DNA from: Ignavibacteriota bacterium
Lineage (GTDB): Bacteria > Bacteroidota > Ignavibacteria > UBA10030 > SZUA-254
Reading direction: 5' to 3'
Length of the DNA stretch: 64,000 bases
Assembly: GCA_025358305.1 (NCBI GenBank)
Contig: JANYJZ010000027.1
Coordinates: forward strand, 94,270-158,269
Shown here: positions 18,908 through 29,299 of the stretch, one piece after another
How the letters are laid out: each line of letters begins with the position of its first letter
Position numbering within the stretch: the first letter of the stretch is position 1
The notes under the pieces: generated by a model
What the model was told of the DNA's origin: nothing
The model's database searches: none
Seen by the model: the letters and a program-made list of their open reading frames with translations, nothing else
Position numbers and translations under genes: made by a program

Positions 18908-19831
18908 GTGTCGCCCTCACGCCGCGCCGAACTTCTCCTTCTCGCGATCACGATCGTGTGGGGAAGCACGTTCGTCGTCACGAAAGAGCTCATCGTCACG
19001 AACTCGCCGTTCTTCTACACTGCGTTCCGCTTCCTCCTCTCCGCTGCCATGCTCTTCATCCCCTTTTCGCGGCGTTGCCTGGCCCTCCCGCGGGCGACCT
19101 GGAAACACGGCGCGATCCTCGGCGCGTTCCTGTTCGCAGGCTTCGTGCTCCAGACCGTGGGCATCGCCTATACCACGGCCTCGAAAGCCGCCTTCTTCAC
19201 CGGCATGCTCGTCCCGTTCACGCCGATCGTGCACTTCATCGCTCAGCGCGTGTTCGGCCTGAAGCGGCGCATCCTGCGCGCCGGGAACATCATCGGGGTC
19301 GTGTTCGCCGCACTCGGACTCTATCTCCTCACTTCGCCCAGCGGTTCCTCGTTCAACCTCGGCGACGGGCTGAACCTCGCCTGCGCGCTGTTCTTCGCGT
19401 GCTTCATCGTCTACCTCGACACGGTCCCGGAAGAGACCGACAAACTGGGGATGACCTTCGTGCAGTTCGTCGTCTGCGGGGGACTCGGGGCCGTCGCAGC
19501 GCTGGCGTTCGAGGAGGTGCGGGTCTCGTTCACCTCCGGGACCCTCGCGGGATTTCTCTACCTCACGATCTTCGCCACGGTGATCACCATGTGGGTTCAG
19601 AACCGGTACCAGGGGGATACGACCCCGACCAGAGCGGCCGTCATCTTCGCTGTGGAACCGGTCGTTGCGGCCATTCTGGCGTTCATCGTACTGAACGAAC
19701 TCATTGGGACGGCGGGCATCGTCGGCGCCGGGATCATCTTTTGCGGCCTCGTCCTGTCGGAGTTCTCTGACGAGATCCCTCTTCTGCGCTTCGCGCTCGG
19801 GGGGATCGACCAGGCCGGGGAAGACCGATAG
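18908..19831 (+). CDS. EamA/DMT superfamily transporter
   Basis: This 307-residue membrane protein has about ten predicted helices in two EamA repeats. Its motifs are WGSTFVVTKELI at about residue 19 and YTTASKAAFFTGMLVPFTPI at about 88-107. Members export small metabolites or amino acids, but the substrate cannot be told. The start is a GTG at 18908, the first in-frame start with the first helix intact, 43 bases after the DUF362 gene. It ends about 260 bases before acs. Confidence 0.87.
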   Translation: MSPSRRAELLLLAITIVWGSTFVVTKELIVTNSPFFYTAFRFLLSAAMLFIPFSRRCLALPRATWKHGAILGAFLFAGFVLQTVGIAYTTASKAAFFTGMLVPFTPIVHFIAQRVFGLKRRILRAGNIIGVVFAALGLYLLTSPSGSSFNLGDGLNLACALFFACFIVYLDTVPEETDKLGMTFVQFVVCGGLGAVAALAFEEVRVSFTSGTLAGFLYLTIFATVITMWVQNRYQGDTTPTRAAVIFAVEPVVAAILAFIVLNELIGTAGIVGAGIIFCGLVLSEFSDEIPLLRFALGGIDQAGEDR

Positions 19832-19967
19832 CACCCGCGCGCGAAATGGGGGGGCGCTCGAAGAACGGGAACGCTCCTTGACGTGCCTTGCCGGGAAAAC
19901 GGACTGGCCGATGACACTTCCCGCACGCGCATGGACCCCGGTATTTCCCATCGTTTCGCCCCACGGT

Positions 19968-19996
19968 TTGACTCTTTTTTGAATTTGTTGCATACT
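19968..19996 (+). promoter_or_regulatory. Candidate promoter of acs
   Basis: TTGACT (19968-19973), 17 bases, then CATACT (19991-19996), about 95 bases upstream of the acs start. It is the only good promoter match in the 258-base gap between the EamA gene and acs. The remaining leader shows no riboswitch that I recognise. Confidence 0.45.
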
Positions 19997-20089
19997 TACC
20001 CCGAAGATGGAGCGCCGCTTGCGTCCTTGCTCCGTCGGTGCATGGAGCACACGGCAGAAATTGACCACATGAGAGAGAAGGGTCGGACG

Positions 20090-22084
<1,995 letters not shown>

Positions 22085-22087
22085 CCC

Positions 22088-22663
22088 ATGACGACAGCGC
22101 TTTCCATCGATCGATCAAGAACGGCATTGGTCGTCATCGATCTTCAAAAAGGAATTGTGGCTCGGCAGACCGCTCCGTATCCGTCCGACGCCGTCGTTCG
22201 AAACGCTGCGGCGCTTGCCGATGCTTTCAGAAAGCACGCGATCCCCATCTTTCTCGTGCGCGTGACCCCGTCTCCCGACCGGAAGGACGCCTTGCGCCCC
22301 ATCGCCGACACGCCAGTGCCGGCCCAAGTACCGCCAGCGGATTGGGCTGAGATCGTCCACGAGTTGGGGCCGATGGAGAATGATTTCGTGATCACGAAGC
22401 ATCAATGGGGCGCATTCTACGGCACCGACCTTGATCTGCAATGCAGACGGCGCGGAATAACAACGATGGTGCTCTGCGGCATCTCCACGAATATCGGCGT
22501 CGAAAGCACCGCCCGGTTCGCGTATGAATACGGGTACCAGCAGGTCTTTGCCGAGGATGCGATGTCCGCCCTGTCGGCGGAGGAACATCTTCATACGGTG
22601 ACGAAGATCTTTCCCCGTATCGGTCTCGTGAGGAAGACGGAAGAGATCCTGGCGGGTCTTTAA
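22088..22663 (+). CDS. Isochorismatase-like cysteine hydrolase
   Basis: This 191-residue alpha/beta protein carries the isochorismatase-family catalytic triad: Asp in VVIDLQKG (Asp18), Lys in FVITKHQWGAF (about 105) and Cys in LCGISTNIGVESTARFA (about 130). Family members include nicotinamidases, N-carbamoylsarcosine amidases and maleamate amidases. The substrate here is unknown. It begins 3 bases after acs and is probably cotranscribed with it. Confidence 0.85.
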   Translation: MTTALSIDRSRTALVVIDLQKGIVARQTAPYPSDAVVRNAAALADAFRKHAIPIFLVRVTPSPDRKDALRPIADTPVPAQVPPADWAEIVHELGPMENDFVITKHQWGAFYGTDLDLQCRRRGITTMVLCGISTNIGVESTARFAYEYGYQQVFAEDAMSALSAEEHLHTVTKIFPRIGLVRKTEEILAGL

Positions 22664-22712
22664 CATTTTCGGACGCAAACGATCAGATTCAGGCTCTCCG
22701 TCGTTGTCGCTC

Positions 22713-22743
22713 GCGGGCGAGCCCACCCGCGCTCCTTTTTCTC
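22713..22743 (+). terminator. Weak Rho-independent terminator after the acs operon
   Basis: The stem GCGGG (22713-22717) / CCCGC (22726-22730) is followed by GCTCC and then a T-rich tract (22736-22743). The tract is displaced by a few bases, so the terminator may be inefficient. Confidence 0.4.
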
Positions 22744-22767
22744 CTCATCGTGCCTCCATTCCCATTC

Positions 22768-22796
22768 TTGAATCTGAACCAAATATTCCATACCTT
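22768..22796 (+). promoter_or_regulatory. Candidate promoter of htpX
   Basis: TTGAAT (22768-22773), 17 bases, then TACCTT (22791-22796). The predicted start of transcription is about 30 bases before the htpX ATG, whose ribosome site is AGGAATAAGA. The -10 form TACCTT recurs in front of the metal-efflux operon. Confidence 0.5.
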
Positions 22797-22834
22797 ATAA
22801 GCAGTAAACAAGTTTAGATTAGGAATAAGATGAT

Positions 22835-23689
22835 ATGAACACGCTAAAAACGGTATTTTTAATGACACTAATGATGGTCATCCTCATTCTTGTCGGATCG
22901 TTTCTTGGCGGAGAGCGCGGAATGATGATGGCGTTCGCCTTCTCGCTCCTGATGAATGCTGGGTCCTACTGGTTCTCGGACAAGCTCGTCCTCATGATGT
23001 ACCGCGCAAAGGAGGTCACCGAGGCGGAGTCCCCAAGGCTCTTCTCGATCGCCCGGCGCGTTTCCACCGAAGCTCAACTTCCCATGCCCCGCGTCTACAT
23101 CATCCCCGGGGAGACCCCCAACGCTTTTGCCACCGGCAGGAGCCCCGACCACGCGGCGGTCGCCGCGACCGAAGGGATCCTCGCGCTCTTGAGCGACGAT
23201 GAACTGGAAGGCGTCCTCGCCCATGAATTCGCCCACATCAAGCACAGAGACATCCTCACGGGAACCATCGCGGCGACCTTCGTCGGCGCGATCACCTTCG
23301 TCGCCCGGATGGCGGGCTGGTCGATGATGTTCGGCGGCGGAAGCCGGGACGACCGCCGGGATTCAAACGGCATCAGCGAAATTGCGATGCTGATCCTCGC
23401 CCCGATCGCAGCGGTCCTCGTGCAGCTCGCGATCTCGCGCTCACGGGAGTTCGCCGCGGATGCCGGCGCCGCGCAGTTCACCGGACGCCCGCTGTCGCTT
23501 GCGAGCGCGCTCGAGAAGCTTGAACGCGGAGTCGAGCGGATCCCGATGGCGAACCCCTCGCCCGCCTCGGCCCATATGTTCATCGTCAACCCGCTGCGCG
23601 GCGGCGGGGTCATGAAATTGTTTTCGACACACCCGCCCATCCAGGAACGCGTCGACCGCCTCCAACAGATCGCGATGGGAAACGCCTAA
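22835..23689 (+). CDS. htpX: Membrane zinc protease HtpX
   Basis: HtpX is an M48 membrane metalloprotease in quality control of misfolded membrane proteins. The protein has 284 residues, with two N-terminal membrane helices (about 5-50), the zinc site HEFAHIKHRD (about 130-139) and further hydrophobic segments at about 145-165 and 180-200. A downstream Glu ligand is in SREFAADAGAA. The C-terminal STHPPIQERVDRL is also typical. It is transcribed from its own promoter, a pattern consistent with stress control, but no heat-shock element is visible. Confidence 0.95.
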   Translation: MNTLKTVFLMTLMMVILILVGSFLGGERGMMMAFAFSLLMNAGSYWFSDKLVLMMYRAKEVTEAESPRLFSIARRVSTEAQLPMPRVYIIPGETPNAFATGRSPDHAAVAATEGILALLSDDELEGVLAHEFAHIKHRDILTGTIAATFVGAITFVARMAGWSMMFGGGSRDDRRDSNGISEIAMLILAPIAAVLVQLAISRSREFAADAGAAQFTGRPLSLASALEKLERGVERIPMANPSPASAHMFIVNPLRGGGVMKLFSTHPPIQERVDRLQQIAMGNA

Positions 23690-23758
23690 TTGACGCCCAT
23701 CTGCTCTCAACGAGAGCGGACGGACACTGATTCTCACGGAAAGGAGACACGACACTGC

Positions 23759-25048
23759 ATGTTTGATCAACCGATCCTCCATCATGAACCAACGCCGATT
23801 ACGGACAAGGAAAATCCGCTCGAATCCATGATGCGGCGATTTGACATCGCTGCGGAGATACTGGGTCTTGAGAAGGGTCTGTACGAGTATTTGAAGACGC
23901 CTGCCAAACAGGTGATCGTATCCATTCCCATCCAGATGGACGACGGAAGGATCGAGATCTTCGAAGGTTACCGCGTCATCCACAACGACATCCTTGGACC
24001 GTCGAAGGGGGGCATCCGGTACGCTCCTGACGTCACGCTTGACGAGGTGAAGGCGCTCGCGGCGTGGATGACGTGGAAGTGCGCGATCATGAACATCCCG
24101 TTCGGCGGCGCGAAGGGCGCGGTCCGTTGCGACGTGAACACCCTCACGAAGGTGGAACTGGAAAAGATCACCCGGCGGTACACGTCGAATCTGCTCGACG
24201 TGTTCGGCCCGGACCGGGACATCCCCGCTCCCGACATGAATACGAACGAGCAGGTCATGGCCTGGATCATGGATACGTATAGCATGCACATGCGCAGGAC
24301 CGAGACCGCCGTGGTCACGGGAAAACCGCTCATCCTCGGCGGATCGCTCGGCCGGCGAGAGGCGACCGGCAGGGGCTGCATGATCGTCACGCTCGGCGCG
24401 CTCGAAAAGAAGGGGATCAAGGCGAAAGGCGCGACGATCGCCGTGCAGGGATTCGGCAACGTCGGGTCGACGACCGCCCAGCTCTTGGCTGAGCAGGGAT
24501 GCACCATTGTCGGCATCTCCGACGTCACGGGTGCGTATTACAACAAGAAGGGGATCGACATCGCGAAAGCGCTTGCCTGGGCCTCGACGCACAGAACGCT
24601 CGACGGTTTCACTGGAGGGGACAAGATCACCCAAGAGGAACTCCTCGAACTCGAATGCGACGTCCTCGTCCCGGCAGCCAAGGAAGAACAGATCACCGCG
24701 GCCAACGCTCCGCGCATCCGCGCAAAGATCATTTGCGAAGGCGCGAACGGCCCGACCGATGCGAGCGCCGACCCGATCCTGCAGGAGAAGGGGATCCTCG
24801 TCATTCCGGATATCCTGGCAAATGCCGGCGGTGTGACCGTCTCGTATTTCGAGTGGGCACAGGACCGCGCGGGGTATTTCTGGACGCTCGACAGGGTGAA
24901 CCGCCGTTTGGAGCGCCTGATGCGTGCGTCGTTCGACGCCGTCTACCAGTCAGCGGAAAAGTACAGCGTTTCGCTCCGCATCGGCGCGTACATCCTCGCG
25001 ATCGACAAGGTGGCGAAGACGTTGAAGGTCCGGGGCATCTATGCGTAG
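23759..25048 (+). CDS. gdhA: Glutamate dehydrogenase
   Basis: This 429-residue enzyme oxidatively deaminates glutamate, or assimilates ammonia, with NAD(P). The start is the ATG at 23759, preceded by AAGGAGA. An upstream TTG at 23690 is rejected. Motifs are GPSKGGIRYAP (substrate lysine), CAIMNIPFGGAKGAV with the catalytic lysine (about 115-128), PAPDMNT, and the dinucleotide fold VQGFGNVGSTTAQLL (about 236-250). Glutamate specificity over leucine or phenylalanine is suggested by length and the PAPDMNTNE segment, but coenzyme choice is not determined. It follows htpX by 69 bases. Confidence 0.93.
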   Translation: MFDQPILHHEPTPITDKENPLESMMRRFDIAAEILGLEKGLYEYLKTPAKQVIVSIPIQMDDGRIEIFEGYRVIHNDILGPSKGGIRYAPDVTLDEVKALAAWMTWKCAIMNIPFGGAKGAVRCDVNTLTKVELEKITRRYTSNLLDVFGPDRDIPAPDMNTNEQVMAWIMDTYSMHMRRTETAVVTGKPLILGGSLGRREATGRGCMIVTLGALEKKGIKAKGATIAVQGFGNVGSTTAQLLAEQGCTIVGISDVTGAYYNKKGIDIAKALAWASTHRTLDGFTGGDKITQEELLELECDVLVPAAKEEQITAANAPRIRAKIICEGANGPTDASADPILQEKGILVIPDILANAGGVTVSYFEWAQDRAGYFWTLDRVNRRLERLMRASFDAVYQSAEKYSVSLRIGAYILAIDKVAKTLKVRGIYA

Positions 25049-25066
25049 GAAGGACCGAGTCCCGGC

Positions 25067-25711
25067 GTGAACCGATCGCACCTGCCGGTCGTCTTCGCCC
25101 TGGGTCTGCTCGCTGCCTCGATGGTGAGCGCGGCTGCGGCTTTTGGGCAAGAGGACTCGCTGAAAAGCAATCTCACTCTCGCACAGGAAGCCGTCCGGGC
25201 GGCGGCGGGGGAGGTGCTGACCCGCTCCGGCATCACCGCCGGTGAGCATGTCGCGTTGCGCGTCGAGCAGGGCGCCGAGAGTTGGATCACCGAACAGGCG
25301 TTCGCCGCCGAGCTCAAGGCGGCGGGTCACGATGTCGTCCTTGGAGGCACCGTGATGCCCGCTGACGGTGCCGTGATCGAGATCCGGCATCCGACGATCT
25401 CGGTGCGATACACCGATCCGTCGGAGGACGGCTTGTTCGGCACACGAAGGGTCCGGCGGACAGTCGCTGCCGAGTTCTCGTGCATGGTCGCGTCCGCCCC
25501 CGGGGCGAATGTCCGCATGAGTGAGTCGCTTTCGCGCGCCCTCTCCGACACGGTCCGCGTCGACGCCGTTCCGGGGATCGAGCCCGCCGGCCTCAACAGT
25601 ACGCGCGGGGAACTCCCGCAGGAACGGTTCATCGATCGGATCGTCGAACCGTTCGTCATCGTCGGGACAACCGGCGTCGTCGTTTACTTGTTATTCAATA
25701 TTCGCAGCTGA
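25067..25711 (+). CDS. Exported protein of unknown function
   Basis: I do not recognise this 214-residue protein. It starts at a GTG 18 bases after gdhA. It has a signal peptide (about residues 1-27, ending near AAAFGQ), a mixed alpha/beta middle part with strands such as GAVIEIRHPTISVRYTD, and a single hydrophobic C-terminal helix (about 194-210) followed by NIRS. The layout suggests a periplasmic domain anchored by its C-terminus in the inner membrane. It ends 2 bases before bamD, so a role in the envelope is plausible but unproven. Confidence 0.72.
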   Translation: MNRSHLPVVFALGLLAASMVSAAAAFGQEDSLKSNLTLAQEAVRAAAGEVLTRSGITAGEHVALRVEQGAESWITEQAFAAELKAAGHDVVLGGTVMPADGAVIEIRHPTISVRYTDPSEDGLFGTRRVRRTVAAEFSCMVASAPGANVRMSESLSRALSDTVRVDAVPGIEPAGLNSTRGELPQERFIDRIVEPFVIVGTTGVVVYLLFNIRS

Positions 25712-25713
25712 CC

Positions 25714-26541
25714 ATGACCTTATCAATGTTTCGCGGATTCGTTCTCTGTCTTCTGTCGCTCATCTTCGCGATGCTCATCTCCTCATGCGGGTCCTCGAAC
25801 GTCGTCCAGAACCTTTCCGCCGAGGAACGCTTTGACCTGGGGAAGAAGAAGTACCTCAATGGCGACTACCTCGAAGCGATCAATGACTTTCAGCTCATCA
25901 AGCTTCAATACCCGGCCAGCAGTGTCGCCGACGACGCCCAGTACTACCTCGCGGAATGTCGTTATGCGCGGGAGGAATTCCTCCTCGCAAGCGAAGAGTA
26001 TCAGTCGCTGAAACGGCTCATGGCCTCGAGCCCGTTCGTGCCCCAGGCGCAGTACAAGATCGGGATGTGCTACTACAGCCTTGCGCCGCGTTCATCGCTT
26101 GACCAGACCTATTCGCGCAAGGCCATCGAGGAGTTCCAGGCGTTCGTGGAGGAGTACCGGGCGGACACGCTCGTTGCCTCCGCTGAGTCCAAGATACGCG
26201 AGCTCAATACCCGCTTGGCGCAAAAGCTCTACGAGACAGCGGACGTCTATGAGAAGCTCGACTACAACAAGTCGGCGACGCTCTATTACGACATGATCGT
26301 CGAACAGTATCATGACACCGAATATGCCGAGCCGGCGCTCCTCAAGAAGGCGAAGATGCTCGTGAAGCGGAAGAAATTCGATGAGGCGCGTACCGAGATC
26401 GATAAATTCCTTACGCGCTACCCGTCGAGCCGACTCCGCCAGGACGCCGAGAGCCTGCGTTCGTCCATCGAGGCGCTCGGATCCCCCAGCTCCGCCGCCG
26501 GTGGATCGCAGACCGGCAGCGCACCCGCTGACCGGCACTAA
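25714..26541 (+). CDS. bamD: Outer-membrane assembly lipoprotein BamD
   Basis: BamD is a TPR lipoprotein of the BAM complex, which inserts beta-barrel proteins into the outer membrane. The protein has 275 residues. A lipoprotein signal ends LISSC with Cys25 as the lipidated residue. The body is helical repeats in pairs (for example GKKKYLNGDYLEAINDFQLI at about 43-62), matching five TPR-like units. The Ser/Gly-rich tail after about 250 is not conserved. It begins 2 bases after the exported protein and is followed by a thioesterase gene. Confidence 0.88.
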   Translation: MTLSMFRGFVLCLLSLIFAMLISSCGSSNVVQNLSAEERFDLGKKKYLNGDYLEAINDFQLIKLQYPASSVADDAQYYLAECRYAREEFLLASEEYQSLKRLMASSPFVPQAQYKIGMCYYSLAPRSSLDQTYSRKAIEEFQAFVEEYRADTLVASAESKIRELNTRLAQKLYETADVYEKLDYNKSATLYYDMIVEQYHDTEYAEPALLKKAKMLVKRKKFDEARTEIDKFLTRYPSSRLRQDAESLRSSIEALGSPSSAAGGSQTGSAPADRH

Positions 26542-26558
26542 ACCGATACGCCATCGAT

Positions 26559-27059
26559 ATGACCAAGAAGACACGACCCATTCGCACAAAGCGCCGCACC
26601 GTCCGGGATTCCCAGGTGGAGATGACGCAACTCGTCCTCCCGAACGACACGAACCAGCTCGGCAACCTCCTCGGCGGCCGGCTCATGGAGTGGATGGACA
26701 TCGCCGCTGCGATCTCCGCACAGCGTCACTCGAATCGCGTCTGCGTCACGGCGGCGGTCGATGGACTCGTGTTTCACCAACCGATCCGCCTCGGCGAGGT
26801 CGTGACTCTGCGCGCATCGGTGAACCGCGCGTTCGGCACCTCCATGGAGGTCGGAGTCTCCGTCATCGCAGAAAATCAGCTGACCGGGGCTCGCAAGACG
26901 GCCAACACGGCATATCTGACCTTTGTCGCGGTCGACGACCATCTCCTTCCCGTGGCGGTGGATCCGATCATTCCGCTCACCCCTGAACAGAAGCGCCGTT
27001 TCGGTGAGGCCCTCCGTCGACGTACGCTCCGGCTCCGACCACTTCGCCGTGAAAAATGA
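26559..27059 (+). CDS. Acyl-CoA thioesterase, hotdog fold
   Basis: This 166-residue protein matches the YciA/BACH-type acyl-CoA hydrolases. The family signature is PNDTNQLGNLLGGRLMEWMD (about residues 28-47), where Asn/Asp and the G-G-x-L-M-x-W-M-D helix form the active site. The strand VDGLVFHQPIRLGEVVTLRA follows. It hydrolyses fatty acyl-CoA to free acid and CoA, probably in the cytoplasm. Starts at 26559, 17 bases after bamD. Confidence 0.88.
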   Translation: MTKKTRPIRTKRRTVRDSQVEMTQLVLPNDTNQLGNLLGGRLMEWMDIAAAISAQRHSNRVCVTAAVDGLVFHQPIRLGEVVTLRASVNRAFGTSMEVGVSVIAENQLTGARKTANTAYLTFVAVDDHLLPVAVDPIIPLTPEQKRRFGEALRRRTLRLRPLRREK

Positions 27060-27090
27060 CCATTTGTTTCCCCGTCGGGCCGCAGGAACG

Positions 27091-29298
27091 ATGATCGCGC
27101 ACCTCAGCTCTCCAACGCGCATCGCGTTTCTCTGTTTAACGCTCCACTTCATGGCCTACGACAGGCTCTCCGCGCAGCGCTACCTCACAACATTCGGCCC
27201 CGTCCAGGAGCTCACGACGAACAAGGCCATCCACGGGCTCCTCTCCGGCGATTTTAACGGAGACGGCCTTCAGGACCTCGCCGCGTACGGCGGCACGAGC
27301 ATCGTCGTCTACTACCAACAACTCCCGCCACACTCGTGGCAGTCAGTGACGCTCAAGGTGGACCGTCCCATCCGGACTGCAACTGTGGCACGGTGCAACG
27401 ACGACCGTATCGACGACATTGTCATCGCGACCGATCCCCCCGGGAGTATCGAGGTTCTGCTCGGGCGCCCGCGCAAAGGGCTCGTCGTCGCCTGGAAGAA
27501 GGACGTTCCCGAACCGTTCAGCAGCCTGGCCGTGGCGAACGTCAACAACGACCGCAAGGCGGACATCCTGTTATGGGGCGAAAAGCAGCTCGGCGTCCAG
27601 GTGTTCCTCGGGAATGGCAACGGGACATTTCGCGTCTCGCCTGTTCTGTTCGGCGAATATTCCATCAGCGCGCTCGCCGTGGACGACATGAACGATGACG
27701 GCATCGCGGACATCATCGTAGGGAACTGGATCTCCAACGAACTGCTTCTCTACACTGGATTCGGCAATATGAAGTTCTCCGACCCGGCGGTCATCTCGCT
27801 CACGTCCGAACCCTCATTCGTGACGACGTCCTACTTCGATGGCGATCCCATGAAGGATATCATCGTCGTGTCCGGCTCGAACCGGTCCATCCAGGTCTTC
27901 TCGGGGGACGGGCTGGGCGGATTCAAACCCTCAGCGCCCGTGTTCGTAGGAGCGCCGCCATCGGTGATGATGCTCGCGGATGTGAACGGGGATGGCAGGC
28001 CGGACATCGGCATTCTCTGCGCCCAGGGACGCTATCTCGCCGTGGGATTGAACGATGGCAAGGGTGTCGTCGAGGAACTCATGAAATTCGCTGGCGGGAA
28101 GACCCCATCGGGGTTCACGTTCTTCACCCACGCCAGGACAGGCAGGACGAACGCAGCCATCGTCGACAGCTCGTCCCACAAGATCCGAATCGCCTTCAAC
28201 GCATCCGTCACGGACTCGTCAATAGGCCGAACCGAGTATATGACCGGACTCGGCCCGTCTGGGGTCGCAACGTCGCGCGTCTCGCGCGACGGCAGGGAGG
28301 ACGCGTTCGTTGGGAATGCCGCCTCCGGGACTGTCTCGTATTTTCACCAGCTGGCGGACGGGAGCTACGACGGACAAATGTCGTTCTCGACCCTCACGAA
28401 GCCGACCGAGATCAGTTACGTCTGGGGGAACGACACGATGGCAGTGCTGCTCCTGACGGATCCTTCCGAACATCTTTCATCCATTGCGGAGATCCAGACG
28501 AGCGATTTCTCGCACCGATCGTTTGCGCTTCCGTTGCGGGAGGAGAGCGACCTCGTTTCCGTGGACGCGGACCCCGCCACGGGGACCCTGCAGATCTATG
28601 CCCTGGAACAGGAGTCGCGGCATCACAGCTTATCCCTCATTGAATTCGAACAGATCGCACCGTCGAGGTTCATCGAGCGTACGTGCACGCCGGCATTGCC
28701 GGTATCGCTCAGCGCGTGCGTCATGACGCGCAGAAGCCCGCATGCGCTCCAGGGCCTCTGCTACGTCCGCTATAACGCAAAGACGAAGAGCGAGGACGTG
28801 TATGAGATGGCCCAAGAGAAGCCGCGCCAGTTTACCGCGCCCGTCCTTGCGTTTTCCGTGAGCGTCCCGGAGAGCTGCGGCGTGCTCGCGTGGAGCACCG
28901 ACCTCAACGCAGACGGCGTGGATGATCTCATCCTGAACCTTCGGGAGCCCGCCAATGTACTTCTCTGCTCGTTTCGGCAAAAGGACTCGACGGTCTCTGC
29001 CCCGACCGTTCGGATGAAGGACATCTCCATCCGGTCGGAGAAGTATCTGCAGGTCGGGGATGCGACAGGGGACGGTATCGCCGACATCATCTTTGAGAAT
29101 AACATCACGAAGAGCCTCTATTACCTTCCCGGTCCGGTGACAAGTTCGGCCCTCCCACGGGTCAGACTCATCAGTACCGAGGGCTTGGGGGGATTTGCCC
29201 TCGGACACGCCCCCGGCGACTCCTCCGTCCAATTGCTCGTGACGGAACAGCTTCAGGGTCTCTTCAAGGTCGTCATCTTCAGCGGAGGAGGGAACTGA
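27091..29298 (+). CDS. Secreted FG-GAP/VCBS-repeat beta-propeller protein
   Basis: This 735-residue exported protein starts at the ATG at 27091. A signal peptide (about residues 1-29) ends near RLSAQ. It is built of FG-GAP/VCBS repeats with calcium-binding loops, seen as DFNGDGLQDLAAYGG, DMNDDGIADIIVGNW, DVNGDGRPDIGILC, DLNADGVDDLILNL and DATGDGIADIIFEN, spaced through the chain as blades of a propeller. Such proteins are surface or secreted, often adhesive. No type IX sorting domain is seen at its C-terminus. It is followed after 1 base by the putative metalloprotease gene, so the two are probably cotranscribed. Confidence 0.85.
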   Translation: MIAHLSSPTRIAFLCLTLHFMAYDRLSAQRYLTTFGPVQELTTNKAIHGLLSGDFNGDGLQDLAAYGGTSIVVYYQQLPPHSWQSVTLKVDRPIRTATVARCNDDRIDDIVIATDPPGSIEVLLGRPRKGLVVAWKKDVPEPFSSLAVANVNNDRKADILLWGEKQLGVQVFLGNGNGTFRVSPVLFGEYSISALAVDDMNDDGIADIIVGNWISNELLLYTGFGNMKFSDPAVISLTSEPSFVTTSYFDGDPMKDIIVVSGSNRSIQVFSGDGLGGFKPSAPVFVGAPPSVMMLADVNGDGRPDIGILCAQGRYLAVGLNDGKGVVEELMKFAGGKTPSGFTFFTHARTGRTNAAIVDSSSHKIRIAFNASVTDSSIGRTEYMTGLGPSGVATSRVSRDGREDAFVGNAASGTVSYFHQLADGSYDGQMSFSTLTKPTEISYVWGNDTMAVLLLTDPSEHLSSIAEIQTSDFSHRSFALPLREESDLVSVDADPATGTLQIYALEQESRHHSLSLIEFEQIAPSRFIERTCTPALPVSLSACVMTRRSPHALQGLCYVRYNAKTKSEDVYEMAQEKPRQFTAPVLAFSVSVPESCGVLAWSTDLNADGVDDLILNLREPANVLLCSFRQKDSTVSAPTVRMKDISIRSEKYLQVGDATGDGIADIIFENNITKSLYYLPGPVTSSALPRVRLISTEGLGGFALGHAPGDSSVQLLVTEQLQGLFKVVIFSGGGN

Positions 29299-29299
29299 C

